From Stenotrophomonas sp. 704A1 (GTDB taxonomy: Bacteria; Pseudomonadota; Gammaproteobacteria; Xanthomonadales; Xanthomonadaceae), in assembly GCF_030549525.1 (NCBI RefSeq), contig NZ_CP130831.1, forward strand, positions 3,807,501 to 3,871,500: DNA of 64,000 bases. Direction: 5' to 3'. Shown here piece after piece: positions 1 to 8,291 of this stretch; the first letter of the stretch is position 1; each line of letters starts with the position of its first letter. The notes beneath the pieces are model-generated. The model had not been told where the DNA came from. It was given only the letters and a program-made list of their open reading frames with translations, and ran no database searches. The position numbers were made by a program, and so were the translations under genes.

Positions 1-93
1 ATGCACGGTGAGGTTGGCGTGGGCGGGCGCGACTGCAAGCAACAGCGCGCAGGTGAACAGGCAGGACAAGGCGGGATGCATGGTGGGCTCCAT
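1..93 (-). CDS. CS1/alpha-type fimbrial chaperone, N-terminus only (partial)
   Basis: Only the first 31 codons are present; the gene runs off the left edge. Two in-frame ATGs exist, at 93 and 81. The translation from 81 begins MHPALSCLFT, followed by a hydrophobic stretch ending in an Ala-x-Ala site (APAHA) and NLTVH, which looks like a Sec signal peptide and the first strand of a periplasmic pilus chaperone. It starts 5 bases after the stop of the tip-subunit gene and is the last gene of the pilin-usher-tip cluster. The chaperone is the one component otherwise missing from that cluster, so the call rests on context plus the leader. It would fold and cap pilin subunits in the periplasm. Confidence 0.6.
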   Translation of the reverse strand, partial: MEPTMHPALSCLFTCALLLAVAPAHANLTVH

Positions 94-98
94 CGGCT

Positions 99-1232
99 TC
101 ACGGGCGGGAGGTAGGCAGGCGCAGTTCGACCTTCAGATCGCCCTGGTAGGCACCAGAGCGTTTCTCGTCGATGGGTACGCGCGGGGTATCGAGGGTGAG
201 CGGCGTAGGCACGCAGAACACCGGCTGCGACATCCCGGGCAACATCACCAGGCGCAGGCGCGCCGTATCGATGTTGCGTAGCTGCTCTTCCACCCCGTTG
301 CGCAATGGAATGCGCGCGCCGTTGTGGTCGAGCGTGACGGTGTAGTCCATGCGTTGGCTGTCACCGCCGGCACCGTCGGTGTGCCAGACCGAATAGCCGG
401 TGGGACCGGGAGGGCGCGTGCCGCTGTCGCGCACGGTGACCCCCAGGTACTCACTCTGCGAACCGAGGCCGTCATACAGGCACATGTCCAGGTGAGCGCG
501 GCCACCGACCGTTCGGGCAATGGGGTCGTAGCTGAGATTGAGGCCTACGGTGGGTGTGGCTTCCTGGAATTCAGGCAGGTAGATGGAGACCGCGTCGTAG
601 TCGGTGATGGTGAGTTCGAATCTGAAGCTGTATAGAGCAAGATTCGCCTGTAAAGGAGTGCTAAGGACAAGCTCAAGAGTGGCTGCCCATCGACCTGCAA
701 CCAGTCGAGCCAACTCCGCTCCCGCCAGCGAAATTTCTCCAGCAGTTCCCACTCGTGCGCGGCCCGCGCAAGCTCCCGCTGCGGACGACCATATTTTTCG
801 CGGTGGCCCAGACCAGTAATCGGAACTACAGGCAACATTCGCATCCGCTCGCCGAATGGATGCGAGGACATTCAGCTCGACTTCCATTCCACTTCGAAGC
901 TCAGTGAAGCGAAGTGGAATGGTGCTTGGGATGCCAATGCTGTCTTCTTTTGTGTCCTCACTCGGGCAACGGCCCTTTTCCGCAGTCAGTTCAGATCGAC
1001 AAGTCATGAACATGTGCCCGTAGTCCATGACTCCAGTCTGCTCATAGCCAAGAATTGTGCGCGGCGGCATCAACACGATGTCCCCCGGCATCGCAGACCG
1101 ATCCCAACTCATCACGATGTCGCGATGCTCATCGGTCGGATGCGTTTCCGGCGGTCGCTGCGCCATCGCACGCGGCACCACCAGCACCAGCGCGCAGAAC
1201 AGCACCAGCCACCACCACAGCCGCCGGCTCAT
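99..1232 (-). CDS. CS1-type fimbrial tip (adhesin) subunit
   Basis: 377 residues. The ATG at 1232 overlaps the usher stop in an ATGA arrangement, and the product starts MSRRLWWWLV with a signal peptide ending near AMAQ. The mature part is Cys-containing and beta-rich, as expected of the minor tip subunit of alpha-type fimbriae (CooD/CblD class), which binds receptors and initiates assembly. The position directly after the usher supports this; sequence similarity was judged by eye only. Codon use is uneven: about 600-1000 contains TTA, CTA, AGA and CTT codons that are almost absent from neighbouring genes, suggesting this part was exchanged or is under different selection. Confidence 0.65.
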   Translation of the reverse strand: MSRRLWWWLVLFCALVLVVPRAMAQRPPETHPTDEHRDIVMSWDRSAMPGDIVLMPPRTILGYEQTGVMDYGHMFMTCRSELTAEKGRCPSEDTKEDSIGIPSTIPLRFTELRSGMEVELNVLASIRRADANVACSSDYWSGPPRKIWSSAAGACAGRARVGTAGEISLAGAELARLVAGRWAATLELVLSTPLQANLALYSFRFELTITDYDAVSIYLPEFQEATPTVGLNLSYDPIARTVGGRAHLDMCLYDGLGSQSEYLGVTVRDSGTRPPGPTGYSVWHTDGAGGDSQRMDYTVTLDHNGARIPLRNGVEEQLRNIDTARLRLVMLPGMSQPVFCVPTPLTLDTPRVPIDEKRSGAYQGDLKVELRLPTSRP

Positions 1233-3949
1233 CGCGCACCTCCCGCAGCAGCCTGCTGGCTGCTGGCGATCAGCGCCTTTTCCTGCAGCAGGCGCGTCAC
1301 CCGCGCCTGCTGGCGGATGTCGGCCGGCAGCTGCGCCACGTGCAGCGGCTCGCACTGCACGGCCCCCACCAGCAGCACTACCTGGCGGCGCTCGCGCACC
1401 TGCAGCGGGCACTGCAGCAGGCGGTCGTCCTGCAGCAGGTACAGCACCGCTTCGCGGCGCGGAAAGTCGGCTACGAAGCCGCCGTTGCTGCCGGTGCCCG
1501 GCACCGGCGCGTTGAGGATGCGGGCACCGCGCAGCGGCGTGCCGGCCAGATCCTGCGCGTTGCCGATGAAGGTGTAGGTCACTTCAATCGGCACCGGCAT
1601 GCGCAGCAGCTTGCCGGGCGGCAGGAACAGCGGGCGCGCACCGCCCACGCCGGTCACGCGGATGGAGGCGATGCTGTCCAGCGCGCTGGCATCCTGCACT
1701 TCGGCACGATGCGACTGATACGCCGACACCGGCAGCAGGCGGCGGTCGCCCAGCTTCAGGCGCTGGCGGCGCAGGCCGCCCACCTGCAGTTCGGCGGCCA
1801 CGCCGGTCAGTTCCAGGTCGTCGGTGCCATCCACCTGCACGGCCAGGCCTGCGTCGGCGCCCAGGCCGCCGCCCCAGTACAGACCGCGCGACCCCAGCGC
1901 CACGCCGGAACTGTGGGTGGCGCTGTAGGCCACTTCATCGCGCCCGCGCTGCTGGTAGTGCGACACGGTGGCGCCGGTGTGGCCGATGCGGTTCTGCAGC
2001 TGCCCGCTGAGGGTGGCGCTGTAGCGATCATTGTTGCTGCCGCGCAGTTCGGCGGACAGTTCGCGGAACTGATCGTCGCGGTCCTGGCGCAGGCTCTGCG
2101 CCACGTTGTAGGTCACATCCGGGCGCTGGTGCTGCGGCTGGCGCAGATCCAGCCCGTAGCGGCGCTGCGCACTGCCGCGCTCGCCCTGCTGCAGGCGGGT
2201 GAGGGTGAGGGTGAGAAACACGCCGCGGTCGCGGCTGCTGCGCAGGCTGCCGTCGCTGTGCTGCTGCCACACGCCCACGCGCGTGGAGGCGCTGAAGTCG
2301 CCCCAGCGCTCACTGCGGTTGTAGCTGGCCTGCCAGGTACGGCTGAGCTGTGGTTCGCGGCTGGGACGTGGCGCCCACGGCGGCAGCAACGGATCCAGGC
2401 CGTACAGCGGATCGTCGATATCGCCCGGTACGCCCACGCCCTGCCGCCAGGTCTGGCGCCGGGTATAGGCCAGGTACGCATGGCCACCGGCTACCGGCAG
2501 CGCCACCGAAGCGCTGAGCGAATCGGCACAGCCGAGCTGGTCGCGGGCATCGTCGCGGAACTCGCAGGCCTTGCCGCGCATGCGCTGCTGGTACAGGTTC
2601 CATGAGGCACGGCGGCGGTACGACAGCTGGTGCTGCTGGCCGCGGCTGCCATCACTGCCCTGCATGCCGCTGAAGCTGGCGCGGATCTCCTGCGTGGCGA
2701 ACACCCTGCGCAGGTCCACGCGCAGTTCGCCATAGCGGAAGCCGCCCAGATCGGCCACGCCCGCAGTGACGGTGGCACTGCGGCCCAGCGGCACGCGTAC
2801 GCCGGCCATGGCGGCCCTTTCGCCGTCGAACTGGTCGCTGCGGCGTTCGCTGCGGCGGCCGCCCTGCAGGAACCACTGCACGCTGCTGTCGGCCCAGTCG
2901 CCGCCCTTGTCGAAGGGCGCTTCCTCGCTGCGCACCAGCACGCCGTCTTCGTAGATGCGCAGGGTGACGGTGTAGTTGCCGAACGGGAAGCGCCGCGTAT
3001 CGATCTGGTTGATGCCGGCCTGCAGGTAGTAGGTCTGCAGCAGGCGCTGGCCATCGAAGGCATCCACGCGGGCATCGCGCGCCAACAGCACGGTCAGCGG
3101 CGTGGCCTGCACGGCCGCTTCGCTGTCCACGTAGGCCTGGGTGGTGCCCACGCGCAGGCCCTGGAAACGGTCCAGCGGCAGCATGCTGAAACTGAAGGTG
3201 CCGCCCTGTGGGCTGGACAGGTTGCGGCGGTCCATGCGGCCGCCCTGCAGGTAGTGTTCCGGCCCGATGTCGTGCCGGTAGTACGCGTTGTCCAACTGGA
3301 AGTCGTGCCGCGTACGCTGGTTGCGGTAGCGCTGGTGGCTGAAGGTCCAGTTGGCCGAGACATGACCGCGCTCGAACAGACCCAGCACGCCGGCACCCTG
3401 CGCCGCCAGCGACTGGTAATCACGGCCGCCGCTGAGGTTGACCGTCTGCTGGTGCAGGAAGGCGTTCTCGGCGTTGGCGCTGACCTGGTGGTGGCGCTGC
3501 GCGGCCGGTTCGCCGGGAATCCATTGGCGGGCGACGAACAGGCGCACGGCGCCCTCGCCCTCGTCATACAGTGCGCGCACGGCGGTGGGGTCCTCCGGAG
3601 GATCGAGATAGCCGCAACCGGCGGCGGCGCCGCCGTAGCGACAGGCCAGGTGGCTGTTGCGCGGCAGTGGCTGCGACAACGCCGGCAGCAACGCCGCCTG
3701 CGCTTCGGCCGGCAGTTGCAGCGCCTGCAGCGCTTCGGCGGGCGCTTCCAGCTGCACGTGGTCGAGGGTGACGCGCACGGGCAGCAGCCCGCTGGAGCGA
3801 CCGAACAGGCGGACATCCAGCTGCTCGGTCTGGCCTTCGACCAGATCCTCGAAGCCGGCGGGAACGCTGCGCGCGGCGGCCATCGGTGCAGCCAGCGACA
3901 GGGCAAGCGCGAACGCCAGCCGGGTCACGGCGGGGGCGGGAACGTTCAT
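1229..3949 (-). CDS. CS1-type (alpha-fimbrial) outer-membrane usher
   Basis: 906 residues, close to the roughly 870-900 of CooC/TcfC ushers. A signal peptide covers residues 1-26 (MNVPAPAVTR... ending AAARS). A short N-terminal domain is followed by a long alternating beta-barrel-like region with many Tyr/Arg/Gly strands and a C-terminal beta domain with two cysteines near the end. Ushers form the outer-membrane pore that receives chaperone-subunit complexes and polymerises the pilus. The ATG at 3949 lies 55 bases after the pilin stop, with a strong hairpin between, and the stop overlaps the tip-subunit start by 4 bases, so it belongs to one operon. Confidence 0.85.
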   Translation of the reverse strand: MNVPAPAVTRLAFALALSLAAPMAAARSVPAGFEDLVEGQTEQLDVRLFGRSSGLLPVRVTLDHVQLEAPAEALQALQLPAEAQAALLPALSQPLPRNSHLACRYGGAAAGCGYLDPPEDPTAVRALYDEGEGAVRLFVARQWIPGEPAAQRHHQVSANAENAFLHQQTVNLSGGRDYQSLAAQGAGVLGLFERGHVSANWTFSHQRYRNQRTRHDFQLDNAYYRHDIGPEHYLQGGRMDRRNLSSPQGGTFSFSMLPLDRFQGLRVGTTQAYVDSEAAVQATPLTVLLARDARVDAFDGQRLLQTYYLQAGINQIDTRRFPFGNYTVTLRIYEDGVLVRSEEAPFDKGGDWADSSVQWFLQGGRRSERRSDQFDGERAAMAGVRVPLGRSATVTAGVADLGGFRYGELRVDLRRVFATQEIRASFSGMQGSDGSRGQQHQLSYRRRASWNLYQQRMRGKACEFRDDARDQLGCADSLSASVALPVAGGHAYLAYTRRQTWRQGVGVPGDIDDPLYGLDPLLPPWAPRPSREPQLSRTWQASYNRSERWGDFSASTRVGVWQQHSDGSLRSSRDRGVFLTLTLTRLQQGERGSAQRRYGLDLRQPQHQRPDVTYNVAQSLRQDRDDQFRELSAELRGSNNDRYSATLSGQLQNRIGHTGATVSHYQQRGRDEVAYSATHSSGVALGSRGLYWGGGLGADAGLAVQVDGTDDLELTGVAAELQVGGLRRQRLKLGDRRLLPVSAYQSHRAEVQDASALDSIASIRVTGVGGARPLFLPPGKLLRMPVPIEVTYTFIGNAQDLAGTPLRGARILNAPVPGTGSNGGFVADFPRREAVLYLLQDDRLLQCPLQVRERRQVVLLVGAVQCEPLHVAQLPADIRQQARVTRLLQEKALIASSQQAAAGGAR

Positions 3950-3971
3950 GGGAGCGGGGCGACCAGAAGCG

Positions 3972-3993
3972 GCCGGCCCGGAAACGGGCCGGC
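3972..3993 (-). promoter_or_regulatory. Intercistronic hairpin between pilin and usher genes
   Basis: A perfect 9-bp GC stem (GCCGGCCCG / CGGGCCGGC) with a GAAA loop on the plus strand sits between the pilin stop and the usher start. It lacks a following U-run on the coding (minus) strand, so it is more likely an mRNA-stabilising or processing stem, or a partial attenuator. Such elements are common where pilin must be made in large excess over usher. The function is inferred. Confidence 0.55.
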
Positions 3994-4004
3994 ACGGGGA
4001 GAAC

Positions 4005-4511
4005 TTACGGGCTGGCGGTCTTCTGCTTCATGGCGATGCTGACCATGCCCTGGAAGCGGTCAGCCACGCTGATGGCGCCCGGGGTCTTCTGCGCGATCTG
4101 CAGCGGCATGGACACCGAGGCGCCCGGCAGTGCGCCGTCGAACAGATCGGCGGCCAGGTAATCGGTGGCGGCCAGGCCCAGTTCACGGCTGTTGAGGCTG
4201 ACCGACAGCGGCACCGACGGCGTGCCGGCGGCATCGCCGACCAGCACCGGCTCGTTGATCAGACGCACCTCGATGTCCTTGTCGATGTCGTTGGAATAGA
4301 TGCGCACCTGCTGCGACCACGGAATCAGGCCACGGCCCGGGGCGTGGTCTAGCTTGATCGCGTCCGGCAGCGCGCTGCCATCGGCCTGCAGCAGGGCCAG
4401 GGTCGGGTCGACGTCGGCCAGGACGGTGATGTGGGTTTCGGCAGCGTTCGCCGACAGCGAAACGGTAGCCAGCGCTGCAGCGAGCGCGGCCTTCTTGAAA
4501 ATGGCGTGCAT
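4005..4511 (-). CDS. CS1-type major fimbrial subunit (pilin)
   Basis: 168 residues. It starts MHAIFKKAAL with a cleavable signal peptide ending SANA|AE, then ETHITVLADVDPTLALLQ, the characteristic opening of CS1/CblA-type major pilins. The mature protein has no cysteine, which fits alpha-fimbriae and argues against type 1/P pilins, whose subunits have a disulfide. The ATG at 4511 was chosen over an upstream in-frame ATG because it directly precedes the signal peptide and has a GA-rich ribosome site (GAGAGA). It is first in the pilin-usher-tip-chaperone operon. The polymer would form a thin surface fibre used in adhesion and biofilm. Confidence 0.85.
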   Translation of the reverse strand: MHAIFKKAALAAALATVSLSANAAETHITVLADVDPTLALLQADGSALPDAIKLDHAPGRGLIPWSQQVRIYSNDIDKDIEVRLINEPVLVGDAAGTPSVPLSVSLNSRELGLAATDYLAADLFDGALPGASVSMPLQIAQKTPGAISVADRFQGMVSIAMKQKTASP

Positions 4512-4747
4512 GGTTGTCTCTCTCGGACGGTGGGATATGAAGCCTCCGGTGCGGGAGGCATCACCCGCCTGCATGGGGGCGGGCGACGGAGAGAATGGTA
4601 GGCAGCGGCCTATCCTGCGGCCATTCAAGCTTTCCTAAATGGATGAATGTTAAGGAGATTCCTTGAAGTCGCTCAAAGTTTGAGGATTATGCAATTGTCC
4701 TCACCAGCCCTTTGCAACAAACCTCATTGCGGCAACGCCAAATACAT
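4512..4747 (-). promoter_or_regulatory. Upstream region of the fimbrial operon, notably AT-richer
   Basis: No gene is visible in these 236 bases. The stretch about 4620-4747 is clearly more AT-rich than its surroundings and lies just upstream of the pilin gene, so it probably carries the operon promoter. On the minus strand a possible sigma-70 pair is TTGAGC, 17 bases, TTAACA. The match is weak and the exact start is not resolvable from sequence alone. Confidence 0.35.
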
Positions 4748-4769
4748 CAGGCCGCCTTGCGGCGGCCTG
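4748..4769 (-). terminator. Hairpin downstream of the small membrane peptide gene
   Basis: A perfect 9-bp stem (CAGGCCGCC / GGCGGCCTG) with a four-base loop lies 24 bases after the stop of the 23-residue peptide gene. On the minus strand it is followed by a modestly T-containing tract (ATGTATTT). It probably ends the transcript that comes from the membrane-protein gene upstream. Confidence 0.55.
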
Positions 4770-4793
4770 ACGTCATCGCTTCACGGGATGGGA

Positions 4794-4865
4794 TCAGAAG
4801 AAGATCGCGTACAGGATCAACAGCGGAATCGGAACGCCCAGCAGCCACAGCAGAATCATTTTCAT
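4794..4865 (-). CDS. 23-residue hydrophobic membrane peptide
   Basis: A 24-codon frame including the stop encodes a peptide starting MKMILLWLLG, with a Val-Pro-Ile-Pro turn in the middle and ending in two Phe: a single transmembrane segment. A near-ideal AAGGAG ribosome site lies 7 bases before the ATG. The gene sits 28 bases after the stop of the membrane-protein gene on the same strand and is followed by a terminator hairpin. Very similar tiny peptides with the LLGVPIP core recur in Xanthomonadaceae genomes as I recall them. The function is unknown; it may assist or regulate the neighbouring membrane protein. Confidence 0.7.
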   Translation of the reverse strand: MKMILLWLLGVPIPLLILYAIFF

Positions 4866-4892
4866 GGTCGGTCTCCTTGCAGTAGCGGTGTC

Positions 4893-5957
4893 TTACAGGT
4901 CGCGGCGGCGGCCGCCCCAGGTGGCGCTGAGGCTGGCGAAGAACGCGCCGATCAGCAGGGTGATGAACAGCCAGAGCGCGGCATACGCTGCGGCCTTGCG
5001 GGCATCGTCGGCCGCCTGCTTGGCGGTGGTCTTTGCCTTCTCCAGCGCGGCACGCATGCGCGTCTGCACATCGGTCACACGGGCCTGCGCTTCGGCCTGG
5101 CTCATGCCGGTTTCGCGCGCGATGAGCTGCGACAGGTACTGGGTGTCGGCCGGGTCGAGGCCATCGCCCTGCAGGCTGTTGACGATGATGCGGTTCACTT
5201 CGGCGCGCAGTTCACGACGGTCGCCGGACGATGCACGGCCCGGCATCGGACGCGGCGGCGCCATGCCGGCCTCGCGCGGGCCCGCATTCGGTGCCGGCGG
5301 CGGAGCCGTGTTCGGATCCATCGGCGCGCCCGGCGGTGGCGGCGCCGCGGGATCGGCAACACCGGCGTTGGTGGCACTGCGGAACAGCGAATCCACCCAG
5401 TAGTTGAGGTCGCCTTCCGGCGCGGCCGCGGCGGCGCTACCGGCACCCGCAGCGGCAACGCCGGCCGTGGATGCAGCGGCGCCTGCAGTGGCGCCGGCCA
5501 CCTTCGCGCCCGTGCCGAGCACGCCACTGATGGCCGAGGTCAGCAGGCCCGCGGTGAGCAGCGTCGCCACCGCCCACGACACGAAGCCGTGCGCGGTATC
5601 GCGGAAGTAGGTTTCATCACCGTGGATCTGCGTCCACTTGGTGCGCAGGCGGCCGGCCAGGTAGCCGCCCAGGCCGGACGCGGCCAGTGCGGTGAAGGTG
5701 AGCCAGGCGATGCTGGACCAGCCGAAGGTTTCCTTGCTGACGCCTTCGAACGACCACGGCGACACCGAGGACAGGCCCAGGCCGACGCCGAGGATGAGCA
5801 GGATGAGCGACAGCGCAGCAGCCGCCACCGCGCCCGCGAGGATCGCCCCCCAGGAAACGGCACTTTCGCTGCTGGGCGGAATGATGGGCGCGGTGACAAC
5901 GGTTGTGATGTCGGCGCCGAGCGGGCCGCGCTCGGCGGGATCGAATCGGGTACTCAT
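4893..5957 (-). CDS. Conserved membrane protein with Ala/Pro-rich linker
   Basis: 354 residues starting MSTRFDPAER. A short N-terminal tail is followed by hydrophobic segments around residues 30-55, a soluble stretch, and a second hydrophobic pair around 115-150. A low-complexity Ala/Pro/Met linker (about 160-220) precedes an acidic helical region with coiled-coil character (about 230-315) and a final membrane hairpin ending near ATWGGRRRDL. The ATG at 5957 precedes the conserved part; the longer frame upstream is unlikely to be translated. The family is not recognised with confidence. It is followed by the 23-residue membrane peptide, suggesting a two-gene membrane-associated operon. Confidence 0.6.
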   Translation of the reverse strand: MSTRFDPAERGPLGADITTVVTAPIIPPSSESAVSWGAILAGAVAAAALSLILLILGVGLGLSSVSPWSFEGVSKETFGWSSIAWLTFTALAASGLGGYLAGRLRTKWTQIHGDETYFRDTAHGFVSWAVATLLTAGLLTSAISGVLGTGAKVAGATAGAAASTAGVAAAGAGSAAAAAPEGDLNYWVDSLFRSATNAGVADPAAPPPPGAPMDPNTAPPPAPNAGPREAGMAPPRPMPGRASSGDRRELRAEVNRIIVNSLQGDGLDPADTQYLSQLIARETGMSQAEAQARVTDVQTRMRAALEKAKTTAKQAADDARKAAAYAALWLFITLLIGAFFASLSATWGGRRRDL

Positions 5958-6116
5958 GGAATGGACGCTCCGTATCAGTGCTGCGCAGGCAGCTGGCGTA
6001 CCGAGGCTGCGCGAGCGCTTGTGAAGCTGGCGAGACCCCTGAATCACGCGGTCTTGGCGCGGTGAGGGTGCCGCCAACGCCGTGCCGCCCGGGGTTGGCA
6101 CCTGCCACGCACGCAC

Positions 6117-6147
6117 AAAAGAAAACGCCCCGCAATGCGGGGCGTTT
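6117..6147 (-). terminator. Rho-independent terminator of the BOF-family gene
   Basis: An 11-bp stem (AAACGCCCCGC / GCGGGGCGTTT) with a three-base loop. Reading on the minus strand it is followed by a T-rich run (TTTTCTTTT), and it lies just after the stop at 6165. Confidence 0.85.
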
Positions 6148-6164
6148 CCGGCGGTAGTGCGGCG

Positions 6165-6530
6165 TCAGCGCGCGCCGACGATGCGGACGATCTCGACATC
6201 GATATCGGTCGGCTTGAAGCGGTGCGTGTCCACTTCGCCGTGCAGTTCGACCACGGTGTCGGCACCGATGGCCTGGTGATTGGGCAGGTCGTCGTCGTCG
6301 ATCTCCACGTCGATTTCGCCGCTGGCGTCCTTGAAGCGATAGCGCTCGTGGCCGACCTTGGCAACCAGCTTGCCCTGCAGGACGACCGGGTGGTCATCGC
6401 GCTGGCTGCGGGCCTCGGCAACGGTGGTGACGGCGCTGGTGGCGCCCGGGCCGGTGTACTGGGCCTGCGCGGGGCCGGTGACGGCGACCAGCGGCGCGGC
6501 GATCAGGGCGAGAGCAAGCAGATGCTTCAT
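6165..6530 (-). CDS. Periplasmic OB-fold (BOF/YgiW) family stress protein
   Basis: 121 residues with signal peptide MKHLLALALI... ending AQA|QY. The mature part has the order expected of the BOF family: GPG, then VVLQGKLVAKVGHERYRFKD, GEIDVEIDDDD, and VVELHGEVD. This is a small OB-fold without typical nucleic-acid-binding residues, found in periplasmic proteins linked to cationic-peptide, cadmium or peroxide stress (YgiW, YdeI, VisP). The ATG at 6530 directly precedes the signal peptide with a GGAG site upstream. It is a single-gene unit with its own terminator. Confidence 0.85.
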   Translation of the reverse strand: MKHLLALALIAAPLVAVTGPAQAQYTGPGATSAVTTVAEARSQRDDHPVVLQGKLVAKVGHERYRFKDASGEIDVEIDDDDLPNHQAIGADTVVELHGEVDTHRFKPTDIDVEIVRIVGAR

Positions 6531-6664
6531 GGGGAGCTCCTGGAGTGAATGGGATGTCCTATGACGCAGACAGCTTGTACCGCAGCGGCCGTGATGCCCA
6601 TGCAATGTGTCCGAAAACGCGTGAAAACCGGCAGCGGCAGGCACGCACAGCCCACCGTGCACGC

Positions 6665-6693
6665 AAAAAAAACGCCCCGCAGATGCGGGGCGT
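6665..6693 (-). terminator. Rho-independent terminator of gltA
   Basis: A 9-bp stem (ACGCCCCGC / GCGGGGCGT) with an AGAT loop, followed on the minus strand by an unbroken run of T (the plus-strand A-run is 6665-6671). It lies 24 bases past the citrate synthase stop. Confidence 0.9.
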
Positions 6694-6717
6694 CCTCAGC
6701 ACAACCGACGCGGGCGA

Positions 6718-7995
6718 TCAGCCCTGGTAGTCGCGCACGTCGCTGCCGGTGTAGACCTGGCGCGGACGGCCGATCTTCATTTCCGGGTCGACCTGCTGTT
6801 CCAGCCAGTGCGAGACCCAGCCGGAGGTACGGCCCAGGGCGAACATGACGGTGAACATCTCGGTCGGGATCTGCAGCGCCTTGTAGATGATGCCGCTGTA
6901 GAAATCGACGTTCGGGTACAGCTTGCGGGCGACGAAGTATTCGTCCTGCAGCGCGGCCTGTTCCAGCTTCACGGCCACGTCCAGCAGCGGATCCTGCACG
7001 CCCAGCTGCTTGAGCACCTTGCTGGTCATCTCGCCGATGACCTTGGCGCGCGGATCGAAGTTCTTGTACACGCGGTGGCCGAAGCCCATCAGGCGGAAGC
7101 CGGAGGTCTTGTCCTTGGCCTTGACCACGGCGGACTCGACGTTGTCGGCGCTGCCGATCTCTTCCAGCATCTTCAGCACGGCTTCGTTGGCACCGCCGTG
7201 GGCCGGACCCCACAGCGCGGTGACGCCAGCGGCGACCGACGCGTACGGGTTGGCACCGGTCGAACCGACCAGGCGCACGGTCGAGGTCGAGGCGTTCTGC
7301 TCATGGTCGGCGTGCAGGATGAACAGCAGGTCCAGCGCCTTGACCACGTCCGGGTTCAGATCGTACTGGCCATCGGCCGACTCGAAGGTCTGCTTCAGGA
7401 AGCGGCTGACGTAGTCCAGCGAGGTGTCCGGCGTGTTGGCCGGCAGGCCCTTGCCGTGGCGGTAGATCAGCGCCGACAGCGTCGGCACCTTGGCGATCAG
7501 GCGCACGGCGGCCTGGCGGCGCTGTTCGGCGTCGGACAGGTCCAGCGAGGCGTGGTAGATGCCCGACAGCTGCGCGATGGCGGCGGTCAGGATGGCCATC
7601 GGATGGGCATCCTTGGCGAAGCTGCCGATCAGGGTGTTGATCGACGGATCGACGTTGGCTTCAGCCGCCAGCTCGTCGGTGAAGGCCTTCAGCTGCTCGG
7701 CGCTCGGGCGCTCGCCGTTGATCAGCAGGTAGGCCACTTCGACGTAGCTCGACTTCTCCGACAGCTGCTCGATCGGGTAGCCGCGGTACAGCAGCACGCC
7801 CTTGTCGCCGTCGATGTAGGTGATGGCGGACTTGCAGCTGGCCGTCGCGGTGAAACCGGAATCGTAGGTGAAATACCCCGTTTCCTTGGTCAGCTTCGCG
7901 ATGTCGACGCAGTCGTTGCCAAGGGTGGGTTTGATGACGGGCAGAACGACCGACGTATCGCCGGCGTTGAGCGTGACCTGATCAAGATCGGACAC
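6718..7995 (-). CDS. gltA: Citrate synthase, type I hexameric
   Basis: 425 residues, the usual length for Gram-negative hexameric citrate synthase. It condenses oxaloacetate and acetyl-CoA in the first TCA step in the cytoplasm. Visible signatures include the catalytic-region sequences LHADHEQNAST, GPAHGGANEAV and GFGHRVYKNFDPR. The start is GTG at 7995, supported by an AAGGAG site 8 bases upstream. It is monocistronic with a strong terminator behind it, and about 300 bases of intergenic DNA precede it. Confidence 0.97.
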   Translation of the reverse strand: MSDLDQVTLNAGDTSVVLPVIKPTLGNDCVDIAKLTKETGYFTYDSGFTATASCKSAITYIDGDKGVLLYRGYPIEQLSEKSSYVEVAYLLINGERPSAEQLKAFTDELAAEANVDPSINTLIGSFAKDAHPMAILTAAIAQLSGIYHASLDLSDAEQRRQAAVRLIAKVPTLSALIYRHGKGLPANTPDTSLDYVSRFLKQTFESADGQYDLNPDVVKALDLLFILHADHEQNASTSTVRLVGSTGANPYASVAAGVTALWGPAHGGANEAVLKMLEEIGSADNVESAVVKAKDKTSGFRLMGFGHRVYKNFDPRAKVIGEMTSKVLKQLGVQDPLLDVAVKLEQAALQDEYFVARKLYPNVDFYSGIIYKALQIPTEMFTVMFALGRTSGWVSHWLEQQVDPEMKIGRPRQVYTGSDVRDYQG

Positions 7996-8237
7996 TGTGT
8001 GCGCTCCTTCATGGGAAGGCGCCTGCCCAAGCGCATTGGTCAGGCACGTGAATGACGTCCTCGGCCTGTGCCGGGGATCAGGTCATTATCGCACAGCAGC
8101 ATTTGCCCGGCGCTAGACAGAAGTCGTAGACGACAGGCAGCCGGGAACCTGCCAACAAGCGGCCGGGTTCGGCAAAAGGGTTGTCACAAGGACGCAGTGT
8201 TCCGTCCATCCAAACACCCGTTGGGTGGCTGGCGGGG

Positions 8238-8270
8238 AAAAACAAACGGCCGCGCAAAGCGCGGCCGTTT
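8238..8270 (-). terminator. Rho-independent terminator of rpmE2
   Basis: A 12-bp stem (AAACGGCCGCGC / GCGCGGCCGTTT) with an AAA loop. On the minus strand it runs into GTTTGTTTTT. It follows the L31 stop closely. The bases between it and gltA (about 7996-8237) hold no recognisable gene and probably include the gltA promoter. Confidence 0.88.
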
Positions 8271-8291
8271 GATCGAACCAGGTTCGACAGA

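Noticed and set aside
1055..2605. Long plus-strand open frame of about 516 codons opposite the usher gene
   Set aside because: It is the antisense shadow of a high-GC gene; the translation is Ala/Gln/His/Arg-rich low complexity with no ribosome site or domain.
4660..4720. Sigma-54-like TGG...TTGCA sequence upstream of the pilin gene (minus strand)
   Set aside because: The GG to GC spacing is off by one from the required -24/-12 geometry.
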